From Hymenobacter oligotrophus (GTDB lineage: Bacteria > Bacteroidota > Bacteroidia > Cytophagales > Hymenobacteraceae), in contig NZ_CP032317.1 of NCBI RefSeq assembly GCF_003574965.1, positions 3,286,001 through 3,350,000 on the forward strand: a stretch of 64,000 nt of DNA, in the 5' to 3' direction. The notes under the pieces were generated by a model. That model was given only the letters and a program-made list of their open reading frames with translations. It was not told the DNA's origin and did no database searches. A program made the translations under genes and the position numbers. This document shows positions 53,218 through 60,950 of this stretch, piece by piece; the stretch's first letter is position 1, and each line of letters opens with the position of its first letter.

Positions 53218-53835
53218 AAAAAAGGTGTGAAAAAGAAGAAAGAAAAAGCGGAGCGAAGAGTGCCGAAGATCATTCGGCAAACGTGCAAAGATCAGGAACT
53301 TTATAGAATTCTATATTCCTCGGAAAAGCACAGCAAGAAATATACAGCCGAGAAGTAATAGTCCAATTCATGATTTTTGTCATAAACCGGGCGGTGGCGC
53401 ATGCGCGCCGCGAGCCTGCGCTGCTATTGTAGGTTAGAGTAGCCTGAAAGCTGTGTTTCGTGCGAGCTTCCTGTTGCAAAGCCAGAGGTGCTCAATGGGT
53501 GGGCTAATAAAGCATCGGTTGGCATCTAAAAACAGGTGGCACAGCTCGGTACACCGGTGGTCGGCTTAGGTCCTTAGTAGGCGGCATCTGGTAATTGCGC
53601 CACAAATGCGGGCGCGCAGAAGTACACAAGGGCATACAAAGAACTAAGGAAGATTACGCGAATAGGGCGGTAGCGTAACTGGTTGGCTAGTAGTGCCCAA
53701 AGGTAAGCGCAGGCATTGCCGCGGCCAAACAAATGCGCTAATACGATGCTTTTCCGGGCTGAAGGCAGGAGTTTCCTATGTCAACCACCGTATCAAACCA
53801 CTAATTTGGCACGTTTGCCTGGCCTACCCGCACCC
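53218..53835. other. 618-base gap between the second receptor and kmo
   Basis: The gap separates divergent genes and should contain both promoters. I see A/T-rich sequence around 53300-53350, an imperfect -7-like box for the receptor and, for kmo, a possible TAATTTGG near 53806. No reliable gene or long repeat was found, and no CCTAGG motif. Confidence 0.5.
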
Positions 53836-55233
53836 ATGACCTCCAACGCTCCCCAACCTGCCGCATCACACAACCAAACTGAAAAAGAGCAGCTTACCGT
53901 AATGGGTGGCGGCTTGGTAGGCTCGTTGCTGAGCTTGTACTTGGCCCGGCACGGGCACCGGGTGCAAGTGTTCGAGCGGCGGCCCGATCCGCGCCGGGCT
54001 GGCGCCGACGGTGGCCGCTCCATCAATTTGGCGTTGTCGGACCGCGGGTGGCGCGCCCTAGAGGGCATTGGCATTGCCGAAGCCGTGCGCGAAGTGGCCA
54101 TTCCGATGTACGGCCGCGTGATGCACGACGCGCAGGGCAACCTCAGTTACCAACCCTACGGGCAGCCGGGGCAGGGCATTTACTCGGTGTCGCGCGGGGG
54201 GCTAAACCGTCGCCTGCTCGATTTGGCCGAGGCCGAGCCTAACATTCAGCTCAACTTCGGGCAGCAATGCCTCGAGGTGGATTTGCGCGGCCAACAGCTG
54301 CACCTGCGCGACGCCGCCACCGGCCAGGAAAAGCACCTAGGGTACCAGCGCCTGTTTGGCACCGACGGCGCCTTTTCGGCTGTGCGCGGCTCCATGCAGC
54401 GCACCGACCGCTTCGACTACGCGCAATCATACTTGGAATATGGCTACAAGGAGCTGACCATCGCGCCGGCCGCCGACGGTACCTGGCAGCTCGAAAAACA
54501 CGCCCTGCACATTTGGCCGCGCGGGCGCTACATGATGATTGCCTTGCCCAACCTCGACGGTACCTTCACGTGCACGCTGTTCTTTCCCTTCGAGGGCGAA
54601 GAATCGTTTGCTGCGTTGCGCACGCCCGAGCAGGTGCAGGCATTCTTCGAACGCGTATTTCCGGATGCCGTGCCGCTGATGCCTGAACTCACCGACGACT
54701 TTTTTGGCAACCCCACCGCGTCGCTCGTTACGGTAAAGTGCTTTCCGTGGGCGCACCAGGACGATGTGGTGCTGCTCGGCGACGCGGCCCACGCCATTGT
54801 GCCGTTTTACGGCCAGGGCATGAACGCCGGCTTCGAGGATTGCACCGTACTGGATGAGCTGCTGCGCCAGCACCCTGGCAATTGGCACGCCGTGTTTCAG
54901 GAGTTTCAGCGTGTGCGCAAGCCCAACGCCGACGCCATAGCCGATTTAGCGGTGTACAACTTCGTGGAGATGCGCGACAAGGTGGCCGATCCGAAGTTCT
55001 TGTTGCAGAAGAAAATAGAAAGCAAGATTGCCGCGCAGTACCCCGATCAGTGGTTGCCGCTGTATTCGCAGGTTACGTTCTCGCACCGCCCCTACGCCGA
55101 AGCCTGGGCCAACGGCCAGCGGCAAGACGCCATTATGGGCCGCCTGATGGCCCACATCCGCACCGAAGAAGACTACGACCGCTCTGAGGTGCAGCAACTG
55201 GTGCAGCAGGAAATGGCGCAGGTAGATAAGTAA
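53836..55233 (+). CDS. kmo: Kynurenine 3-monooxygenase
   Basis: FAD/NADPH hydroxylase converting kynurenine to 3-hydroxykynurenine. The 465-residue protein has the dinucleotide motif VMGGGLVGSLLSLYLARHG near residues 22-40, the INLALSDRGWRAL stretch, DGAFSAVRG and the second FAD motif GDAAHAIVPFYGQGMNAGFEDC. Further C-terminal residues (SHRPYAEA, YAEAWANGQRQD) match bacterial KMO. ATG 53836 is used; the open frame upstream is non-family sequence. It is distant from the other kynurenine genes by 7.8 kb (two TonB receptors and other genes), so the pathway genes are not one operon. Confidence 0.95.
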   Translation: MTSNAPQPAASHNQTEKEQLTVMGGGLVGSLLSLYLARHGHRVQVFERRPDPRRAGADGGRSINLALSDRGWRALEGIGIAEAVREVAIPMYGRVMHDAQGNLSYQPYGQPGQGIYSVSRGGLNRRLLDLAEAEPNIQLNFGQQCLEVDLRGQQLHLRDAATGQEKHLGYQRLFGTDGAFSAVRGSMQRTDRFDYAQSYLEYGYKELTIAPAADGTWQLEKHALHIWPRGRYMMIALPNLDGTFTCTLFFPFEGEESFAALRTPEQVQAFFERVFPDAVPLMPELTDDFFGNPTASLVTVKCFPWAHQDDVVLLGDAAHAIVPFYGQGMNAGFEDCTVLDELLRQHPGNWHAVFQEFQRVRKPNADAIADLAVYNFVEMRDKVADPKFLLQKKIESKIAAQYPDQWLPLYSQVTFSHRPYAEAWANGQRQDAIMGRLMAHIRTEEDYDRSEVQQLVQQEMAQVDK

Positions 55234-55287
55234 CAGGTTACAGGTAACACAGGACAGACGCCGCTGCCGCCGAGCACGGGCATCGGC

Positions 55288-55914
55288 CTACACTAGCCAG
55301 CCGGCACCTAGGGCCACTGCGGCCCCGAGGCCCAGCCCTGCAGCAACCTGCGCCGGCGTGTGCGCCCGCAACGCCAGGCGGGCCCAGCTCACGGCGGCTG
55401 CCACCCCGCCCGCGGCCAGCAGCCACCTAGGGCCACAGGAGCCGATGGGGTAGGGGCCCAGCACCAGCAGTAGCAGCAGGCCCAACGCACCGCCCATGCC
55501 GACGCCGTGCGCCGATATTTTCCAGCGCAGCGTGATGCCCAGCGTGAGCACAACGGCCAGCGTAATGCTGCCGAGCATTAGCAACAGCAGCGGGGCTCGG
55601 TAAGCTGCCGTGCTGCCCAACAGTGCCGTGGCCGCCCCGAAACCTAGGGCTGTAAGCAACAAGGGCACGGGGCGTTGGCGACGTTCGTATAGCTCAACCG
55701 AACTAATGCGCCCGGCGCGGTACAGCAGCCACGTGCCCAGGCCTGGCAGCCAAAACGTAAGCAGCCACACCCACAGCGTCAGTTGCCAGCGTGCCTCCGT
55801 TGCCAGGGGCAGCAGTGCCGTTGGCATACCATAGGCCAACATCAGCACCAGGTAAGTGGGCACCAGCAGCGGATGAAACACAGCCGACAGACCGAAGGCC
55901 AAGCGGTTTTTCAA
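55288..55914 (-). CDS. PAP2-like membrane protein
   Basis: A 208-residue polytopic protein (about six hydrophobic segments) related to the PAP2 phosphatase superfamily. The signature region reads KISAHGVGMGG and ARLALRAHTPAQVAAG, so the canonical PSGH and SRxxxxxH patterns are changed (PS absent, Ser to Ala before Arg) and activity is uncertain. TTG 55914 is taken as the start; a GTG at 55959 would add 15 residues encoded by a repeat arm. It is convergent with kmo and precedes the rpoN gene on the same strand only distantly. Confidence 0.72.
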   Translation of the reverse strand: MKNRLAFGLSAVFHPLLVPTYLVLMLAYGMPTALLPLATEARWQLTLWVWLLTFWLPGLGTWLLYRAGRISSVELYERRQRPVPLLLTALGFGAATALLGSTAAYRAPLLLLMLGSITLAVVLTLGITLRWKISAHGVGMGGALGLLLLLVLGPYPIGSCGPRWLLAAGGVAAAVSWARLALRAHTPAQVAAGLGLGAAVALGAGWLV

Positions 55915-55996
55915 TGAAAAAGGAAGAATGAAAAAGCAGAAACGAAGCGGACTGCCCACTTGGCTCGTCCTTTCTCATTCCTCCTTCGTCCTTAAC
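55915..55996. repeat. Purine-rich inverted repeat before the PAP2-like gene
   Basis: Arms 55920-55936 and 55970-55986 match at 15 of 17 positions and resemble the arms at 5066-5169 and 42997-43504. They lie in the gap between rpoN and the PAP2-like gene. Confidence 0.55.
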
Positions 55997-55999
55997 TTA

Positions 56000-57577
56000 T
56001 TATAGCTCTTTGCGCAAACGTGCTACCGGAATGTTCAGCTGTTCGCGGTATTTGGCCACGGTGCGGCGGGCAATGTTGTAGCCGCGGGTGTTCAGCATCT
56101 TTTCCAGCTTGTCGTCGGAGAGCGGGCGGCGCTTGTCTTCGGCCTCAATGATTTCTTTCAGAATGTGCTTCACCTCGCGGCTCGACGCGTCCTCGCCCGA
56201 GTCGGTAGCAATGCCCTCCGAGAAAAAGTACTTAAGAGGATAAATGCCAAACTCCGTCTGCACGGCTTTGGAGTTGGCCACGCGCGACACGGTGCTGATA
56301 TCCATGCCAATTTCCTGGGCTATGTCCTTCAGAATCATGGGCCGCAACTTGCTCTCGTCGCCTTCCAGGAAGAAATCTTTCTGGTAGCGCACAATGGAAT
56401 CCATGGTGCGCAGCAGGGTTTGCTGGCGCTGCTTGATGGCGTCGATAAACCACTTGGCCGCGTCGAGCTTCTGTTTCACAAAGGTCACGGCTTCCTTCAG
56501 CTTCTTGTCCTTCTTGGCGCCCTTGTCGTAGGCCTGAAACATTTCTTGGTAGTCGCGGCTCACGCGCAGGTCGGGCGCGTTGCGCGCGTTTAGCGTGAGG
56601 TGCAGCTCGCCGTTGTCGTTCGTCAGGATAAAGTCGGGGATGATGTACTGCACCCGGCCCCCGCCGGTAGGGTCGGAGCCGCCTGGCTTGGGGTTAAGTT
56701 TCAGAATCAGGCCGATAGCTTCCTTAATTTCCTCGTCGGTCAGGTCGAGGCGCTGCTGAATTTTGGGGTAGTGCTTCTTCGTGAACTCGTCGAAGGTTTC
56801 CTCCAGAATGCGCTGCGCGTGCTCCACCACGTCGTCGTGGGGGCGGCGGTCGAGCTGCAGCAGCAGGCACTCGCGCAAATCGCGCGCGCCAATGCCGGGC
56901 GGGTCAAACGTCTGAATTAAGCGCAAGGCCTGTTCAATTTCGGCCTCGGTGGCTTCGATGTTTTGCGAAAAAGCCAGGTCGTTGGCAATGGCTCCTAGGT
57001 CGCGGCGGATGTAACCGTCGGCATCAATGGAGCCAATGAGCTGGCGGCCAATGGCCTCGTGCTTTTCGTCGAGGTCCATAAAGCGCAACTGCTCGAACAG
57101 AGAATCGGTGAGCGTGCTGCCGGTGTCGGCCAGGGGCATGTCGCGTTCTTCCTCGTCGCCGCCGGTATCGCCCTGCATTTTGTAGCCGGCTATTTCGTCG
57201 TCGTTGAGGTAGTCTTCGAGGTTCAAGTCGTCCGAGTCCTTGGTTTCGCTGGTGTCCTCGTCGCGGGGCATTTCCAGCTCGGGCTCCGGCGTTTCGTCAA
57301 AGTCTTCGTCGAGAATATTCTCGTCGTTGTCGTACTCCTCGCCTTCGGCCGGGGTGTCGTCGGTATCGTCTTGGTCGTCGCCGAAATCGTCGTCGGCATC
57401 GTCATCGGCCATGTCGGCCTCTTCCGCATCGCCTTCTTCGAGCGCGGGGTTGGCTTCCAGCTCTTCTTTAATGCGCATCTCCAGCTCTGCGGTGGGTATC
57501 TGCAGCAGCTTGATGAACTGTATTTGTTGGGGCGACAGCTTCTGCGAGAGAAGCTGTTTCATGTCTAGTCGTTGCAT
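56000..57577 (-). CDS. rpoN: RNA polymerase sigma-54 factor
   Basis: Enhancer-dependent sigma factor. The 525-residue protein starts with the activator-interacting region (LSPQQIQFIKLLQIPTAELE) and has a very acidic stretch at about residues 47-130, where Asp and Glu dominate. The core-binding and DNA-binding domains follow, and it ends with ARRTVAKYREQLNIP, the RpoN box. ATG 57577 begins the canonical N-terminus. No activator gene is adjacent. A TATCTTTG box on the same strand lies about 48 bases upstream. Confidence 0.96.
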   Translation of the reverse strand: MQRLDMKQLLSQKLSPQQIQFIKLLQIPTAELEMRIKEELEANPALEEGDAEEADMADDDADDDFGDDQDDTDDTPAEGEEYDNDENILDEDFDETPEPELEMPRDEDTSETKDSDDLNLEDYLNDDEIAGYKMQGDTGGDEEERDMPLADTGSTLTDSLFEQLRFMDLDEKHEAIGRQLIGSIDADGYIRRDLGAIANDLAFSQNIEATEAEIEQALRLIQTFDPPGIGARDLRECLLLQLDRRPHDDVVEHAQRILEETFDEFTKKHYPKIQQRLDLTDEEIKEAIGLILKLNPKPGGSDPTGGGRVQYIIPDFILTNDNGELHLTLNARNAPDLRVSRDYQEMFQAYDKGAKKDKKLKEAVTFVKQKLDAAKWFIDAIKQRQQTLLRTMDSIVRYQKDFFLEGDESKLRPMILKDIAQEIGMDISTVSRVANSKAVQTEFGIYPLKYFFSEGIATDSGEDASSREVKHILKEIIEAEDKRRPLSDDKLEKMLNTRGYNIARRTVAKYREQLNIPVARLRKEL

Positions 57578-57624
57578 AACTCGGTACGCGTGCGTCGGCT
57601 GCCGTGGGAGGGCGCCGCTTCTGC

Positions 57625-57632
57625 CAAAGATA
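57625..57632 (-). promoter_or_regulatory. Putative -7 box (TATCTTTG) of rpoN
   Basis: TAnnTTTG match on the minus strand 48 bases before ATG 57577. Confidence 0.5.
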
Positions 57633-57699
57633 GCCTTTTGTGTACTTCGGTTTTAGGGCAAAGGTTGGTGCACGTAGGCTGTTTTGGCGCAGGTGGCTT

Positions 57700-57783
57700 T
57701 AGCCCGCAGAGGGCGCCGAGGCTTTCGCAGAAGGCGCCGAGCTTTGCGTCATCTGCGGAAGCCTCGGCGCCTTCTGCGGGCTA
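57700..57783. repeat. 31-base inverted repeat between rpoN and asnS
   Basis: Arms 57700-57730 and 57753-57783 match at 29 of 31 bases; they contain GGCGCCGAGGCTT, which is also partly repeated in the loop. It has no T-run of terminator type and lies between divergent promoters, with no gene within. Confidence 0.7.
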
Positions 57784-57825
57784 ACTAACGTCGGCGTAGT
57801 ATGGCGGGCTTACGACACTTACCGC

Positions 57826-57833
57826 TATTTTTG
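57826..57833 (+). promoter_or_regulatory. Putative -7 box (TATTTTTG) of asnS
   Basis: Consensus match 26 bases before the asnS ATG. Confidence 0.5.
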
Positions 57834-57858
57834 CCCGCTCATTCTCATTGCCAACACA

Positions 57859-59253
57859 ATGTCCGTCAGAAGATCAAGCGTAGAGGCGCTGCTGGCTAGC
57901 CAAGAGCTAGACCGCGAAGTGCTCGTGAAAGGTTGGGTACGCACCCGCCGCGGCAACAAATACGTGCAGTTTATCGCCGTAAACGACGGCTCCACGATCA
58001 ATAATCTGCAGGTAGTAGCCGACGCTGAGAAGTTTCCGGAGGAAACGCTGAAGGACGTGGCCACCGGCGCCTGCGTGGCCGTGCGCGGCACCTTGGTAGC
58101 CTCGCAGGGCAAGGGCCAATCGGTTGAGATTCAGGCCACGGAAATTGAGGTATTGGGCAAAGCCGACCCCGAAACGTACCCGCTCCAAAAGAAAGGCCAC
58201 TCGCTGGAGTTCCTGCGCGAAATTGCGCACCTGCGCCCCCGCACCAACACCTTTGGCGCGGTGCTGCGCCTGCGCCACGCGCTGGCGTTTGCCGTGCACC
58301 AGTACTTCAACGACCGCGGCTTTTTCTACGTGCACACGCCCATCATCACCGGCTCCGATGCCGAGGGTGCCGGGCAGATGTTTCGGGTAACCACGCTGCC
58401 CGAGCAAAACCCGCCGCTCAACGAGCAGGGCCAGGTAGATTACAAGGAAGACTTTTTCGGCAAGGCCACCAACCTCACCGTATCGGGCCAGCTCGAGGGC
58501 GAAGTAACTGCCATGGCCCTTGGTAAGGTGTACACCTTCGGTCCCACGTTCCGGGCCGAGAACAGCAACACGGCCCGGCACCTGGCCGAGTTCTGGATGA
58601 TTGAGCCGGAAATGGCGTTTTTCGACCTGCACGACAACATGGACCTGGCAGAGGACTTCCTGAAGTACCTCGTGCGCTACGCCCTGGAGAAGTGCCCCGC
58701 CGATCTGCAGTTCCTCAACGACCAGTACGACAAGGAACTCCTAGGTCGGTTGCAGTTCGTGATTGACAACGACTTCCAGCGCCTGACCTACACCGAGGCC
58801 GTGGAAATTCTGAAGTCGGCCAAGCAGAAATTCGAATTCCCCGTGGACTGGGGCACCGACCTGCAGTCGGAGCACGAGCGGTACTTGGTGGAGAAGCACT
58901 TCAAGAAGCCCGTAATCCTGACGAACTACCCGAAGGACATCAAGGCATTCTACATGAAGCTCGACGAGGACGGCCGCACCGTGCGCGCCATGGACGTGCT
59001 GTTCCCCGGCATCGGCGAAATCATCGGCGGCTCGCAGCGCGAGGAAGACCTAGGGAAATTGCAGCAGCGCATGCAGGAAATGCACGTGCCCGAAGAAGAC
59101 CTGTGGTGGTACCTCGACCTGCGCCGCTTTGGCTCGGCCCCGCATTCGGGCTTCGGTCTGGGCTTCGAGCGGCTGGTGCTGTTCGTGACGGGCATGACGA
59201 ACATTCGGGACGTAATTCCCTTCCCGCGCTTCCCGAAAAACGCGGAATTTTAA
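57859..59253 (+). CDS. asnS: Asparaginyl-tRNA synthetase
   Basis: Charges tRNA-Asn. The 464-residue class IIb enzyme has an N-terminal OB-fold anticodon-binding domain ([16 protein letters not shown]), motif-2 region around [25 protein letters not shown] and C-terminal motif 3 ([15 protein letters not shown]). The ARHLAEFWM stretch together with the RAENS motif supports Asn over Asp specificity. ATG 57859 gives a normal start with a -7 box upstream. The hairpin after the stop is shared with the converging gene at 59310. Confidence 0.96.
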   Translation: MSVRRSSVEALLASQELDREVLVKGWVRTRRGNKYVQFIAVNDGSTINNLQVVADAEKFPEETLKDVATGACVAVRGTLVASQGKGQSVEIQATEIEVLGKADPETYPLQKKGHSLEFLREIAHLRPRTNTFGAVLRLRHALAFAVHQYFNDRGFFYVHTPIITGSDAEGAGQMFRVTTLPEQNPPLNEQGQVDYKEDFFGKATNLTVSGQLEGEVTAMALGKVYTFGPTFRAENSNTARHLAEFWMIEPEMAFFDLHDNMDLAEDFLKYLVRYALEKCPADLQFLNDQYDKELLGRLQFVIDNDFQRLTYTEAVEILKSAKQKFEFPVDWGTDLQSEHERYLVEKHFKKPVILTNYPKDIKAFYMKLDEDGRTVRAMDVLFPGIGEIIGGSQREEDLGKLQQRMQEMHVPEEDLWWYLDLRRFGSAPHSGFGLGFERLVLFVTGMTNIRDVIPFPRFPKNAEF

Positions 59254-59273
59254 GCGGCTCTAAACTTTACACG

Positions 59274-59305
59274 AAAAAGCCAGCACGCTGTAGCGCTGGC
59301 TTTTT
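59274..59305. terminator. Bidirectional terminator between asnS and the next gene
   Basis: Arms AAAAAGCCAGC and GCTGGCTTTTT with a 10-base loop between convergent genes. Confidence 0.7.
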
Positions 59306-59309
59306 CTGT

Positions 59310-59747
59310 TTACAAGAGTTTCAAAACCGCCTTTTCGTAGAAATTCGCGAACCGATCAGGCTTGTTGCGGGAGCAAATACTGGTGTACAAATAAGGACTG
59401 ACTTGCGGCCCCAGGTCGAGGATGCTTTGGGGTTTAACATCCCGAAGCCAACTGTAAATTAGGTAGTCGGTGTCTAGGTTAAAGCTGCTGCCGCAAGCGG
59501 CCGAACTGCCGCTGCTTTGCACCGAAAGCGTATCTGTTTGGGCCGAGCCTTTGTAAAGATGCTTTACCCGGAAAATATACCGCACCAGCCCGCCCACTTG
59601 CGTTTTGCTCACGAGAGTTCCCGCAAATATTACGTCGGCTTGCCGGTAGCTTTTGCGGATGCCAACCTCCACGCAGGAGCAGGCCATACTTGGGGCCGGC
59701 GTTGCTGCCAGCAGCGCTGCTACCAATAGCCCGTTGCTTGTGCGCAT
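59310..59747 (-). CDS. Secreted protein with TIMP/NTR-like N-terminus
   Basis: A 145-residue secreted protein. The signal peptide ends ...PSMA, and the mature part begins CSCVEVG, the Cys-x-Cys start typical of netrin/TIMP-like domains. Further cysteines occur near Ala-Ala-Cys-Gly and in SICSRNK, which could form disulfides. ADVIFAGTLV and the RYIFRVKHLYKG stretch fit bacterial TIMP-like proteins. Function is unknown. ATG 59747 gives the shorter, better signal peptide than the longer open frame. TATCTTCC, a variant -7 box, is upstream near 59774. Confidence 0.7.
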   Translation of the reverse strand: MRTSNGLLVAALLAATPAPSMACSCVEVGIRKSYRQADVIFAGTLVSKTQVGGLVRYIFRVKHLYKGSAQTDTLSVQSSGSSAACGSSFNLDTDYLIYSWLRDVKPQSILDLGPQVSPYLYTSICSRNKPDRFANFYEKAVLKLL

Positions 59748-59819
59748 GATGAATGACCTAGGGAATTTGTGCGGCGGAAGATACGCCTTAGCGCCAGTTA
59801 GCAACCTTCTCCAACAGGC

Positions 59820-60068
59820 TCAGCAGTAATTCCGCAGCTCCTTGTCGTCAACGGCTACTAGGTTGTCGAGCCGCACCTCGAAGCCATCATCCAAGCGCAG
59901 GTACTCCACTTTTTCGCGGATGTAGAGTTCCTTGATGATGCCCTCGTAGGTGCTGGGCGGCGTGTCGGGCTCGGTGCGGTAGGTGAGGGTGCAGCGCTGG
60001 CCGGTGGTGGCGCGGGCTTCCAGTTCGTCGTAAAACGAGCAGCTGATGGGGCGGTATTCGGTTGGCAT
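59820..60068 (-). CDS. Rof-like protein (Rho-binding antiterminator family)
   Basis: An 82-residue protein resembling Rof/YaeO, which binds Rho and blocks termination. Shared features by eye are the N-terminal Y-x-PI-x-C followed by YDELEAR, a middle beta region, and VEYLRLDDGFEVRLDNLVAV; E. coli Rof has the same PINCxxYDxLE and VEYL...RLDKI arrangement. Whether it binds Rho has not been shown. The protein starts at ATG 60068 after removal of 34 non-family residues. A CCTAGG motif lies upstream. Confidence 0.7.
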   Translation of the reverse strand: MPTEYRPISCSFYDELEARATTGQRCTLTYRTEPDTPPSTYEGIIKELYIREKVEYLRLDDGFEVRLDNLVAVDDKELRNYC

Positions 60069-60120
60069 GGCGCGGGGTGGCGGTTTAAGGTGCGGGTTGC
60101 TCCTAGGTACGTAAAGCAAA

Positions 60121-60150
60121 CAAGCCCCGCCTAGGTTTGGGCGGGGCTTG
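60121..60150 (-). terminator. Hairpin after the secreted protein gene at 60180
   Basis: Perfect arms CAAGCCCCGC and GCGGGGCTTG around a loop holding CCTAGG; TTG and TTT follow on the minus strand. Confidence 0.55.
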
Positions 60151-60179
60151 CTGCAAAAATCGAGAAGCAAAACAGCGGT

Positions 60180-60695
60180 TTAGTGCTTGCCTTTGCCGTG
60201 GCCCTTGCCGGGGTGGCCACCGCCGTGCTTGTTGCCACGGCCGCGGCCTTCGTTGTAATCGTCGTCGTAGCGGCCGCCGCCGGGTACGTTCACGATTACG
60301 CCGGGCTGCGCAGGGTAATTGCCGCGCATTTTTTTGGCCTGGCCGGGCGGCATGCCGTGGGGGTGGCCGTAGCGCGTGCGGTGCTGCGAGTACTGCGTCC
60401 AGGGTGTAGCGCCCACGTAATCAATTACCACGGGGTGGAAGTTGGCCGGGTTGTAGCCGTTGAGCGAGCGAAGGCGCGTCCATTTACCGCTGCGCTGCAC
60501 AATGTATTGCCGGTCGCGCACGTCGTAATAGCCGCCGTACTCGGGCACGTAGTAGTACTGGCGGCCGGCGGGCACAGCAGGCCCCCAGCTCGGCGGGTTG
60601 ACGTTGATGGTAACCTGGGCGTTGGCCTCGGTAAAGGCGCCGGCCGAGCTCAGCAAAAGCAAGGCGGCGAACAAGGTTTTGGAAAGGCGCTGCAT
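60180..60695 (-). CDS. Secreted protein with Gly/His-rich basic tail
   Basis: A 171-residue exported protein. The signal peptide ends near residue 27 (EANAQ). The mature body is Tyr/Pro-rich (QYYYVPEYGGYYDVRDRQYI), with a PVVIDYVG stretch, and the last 25 residues are Gly, His and Lys-rich (HGGGHPGKGHGKGKH), a possible metal- or surface-binding tail. ATG 60695 is preferred because it begins the signal peptide. I recognise no family. Confidence 0.65.
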   Translation of the reverse strand: MQRLSKTLFAALLLLSSAGAFTEANAQVTINVNPPSWGPAVPAGRQYYYVPEYGGYYDVRDRQYIVQRSGKWTRLRSLNGYNPANFHPVVIDYVGATPWTQYSQHRTRYGHPHGMPPGQAKKMRGNYPAQPGVIVNVPGGGRYDDDYNEGRGRGNKHGGGHPGKGHGKGKH

Positions 60696-60919
60696 AACGC
60701 GAAATGCTGGTGGTGAAGACAAGGCTAAGCCTTGGGCAAGAACAAGGCCAAACTGCCGGCCTGATTGTGCGTAGGCTCATTACGAAGATAACACCCGTGG
60801 CACCTAGGGCCCGAACGAAAAGCCCTAACACGCGGTTGAGTACTATTGCACCCGGCCGCTGTGGCTAAAGCCACTGGCAAATAAGCTATTCGGAGTAGCC
60901 AGCGGGCGGGCATTTCACG

Positions 60920-60927
60920 TATTTTTG
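60920..60927 (+). promoter_or_regulatory. Putative -7 box (TATTTTTG) of uvrA
   Basis: Consensus match 24 bases before the uvrA ATG; no LexA-type operator was recognised. Confidence 0.45.
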
Positions 60928-60950
60928 CGGGCTTATCTGCTACGCACTGC

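Noticed and set aside
56000-57577. Acidic stretch of RpoN as an abnormal insertion
   Set aside because: An acidic region II is common in sigma-54 proteins; it is long here but not clearly exceptional.
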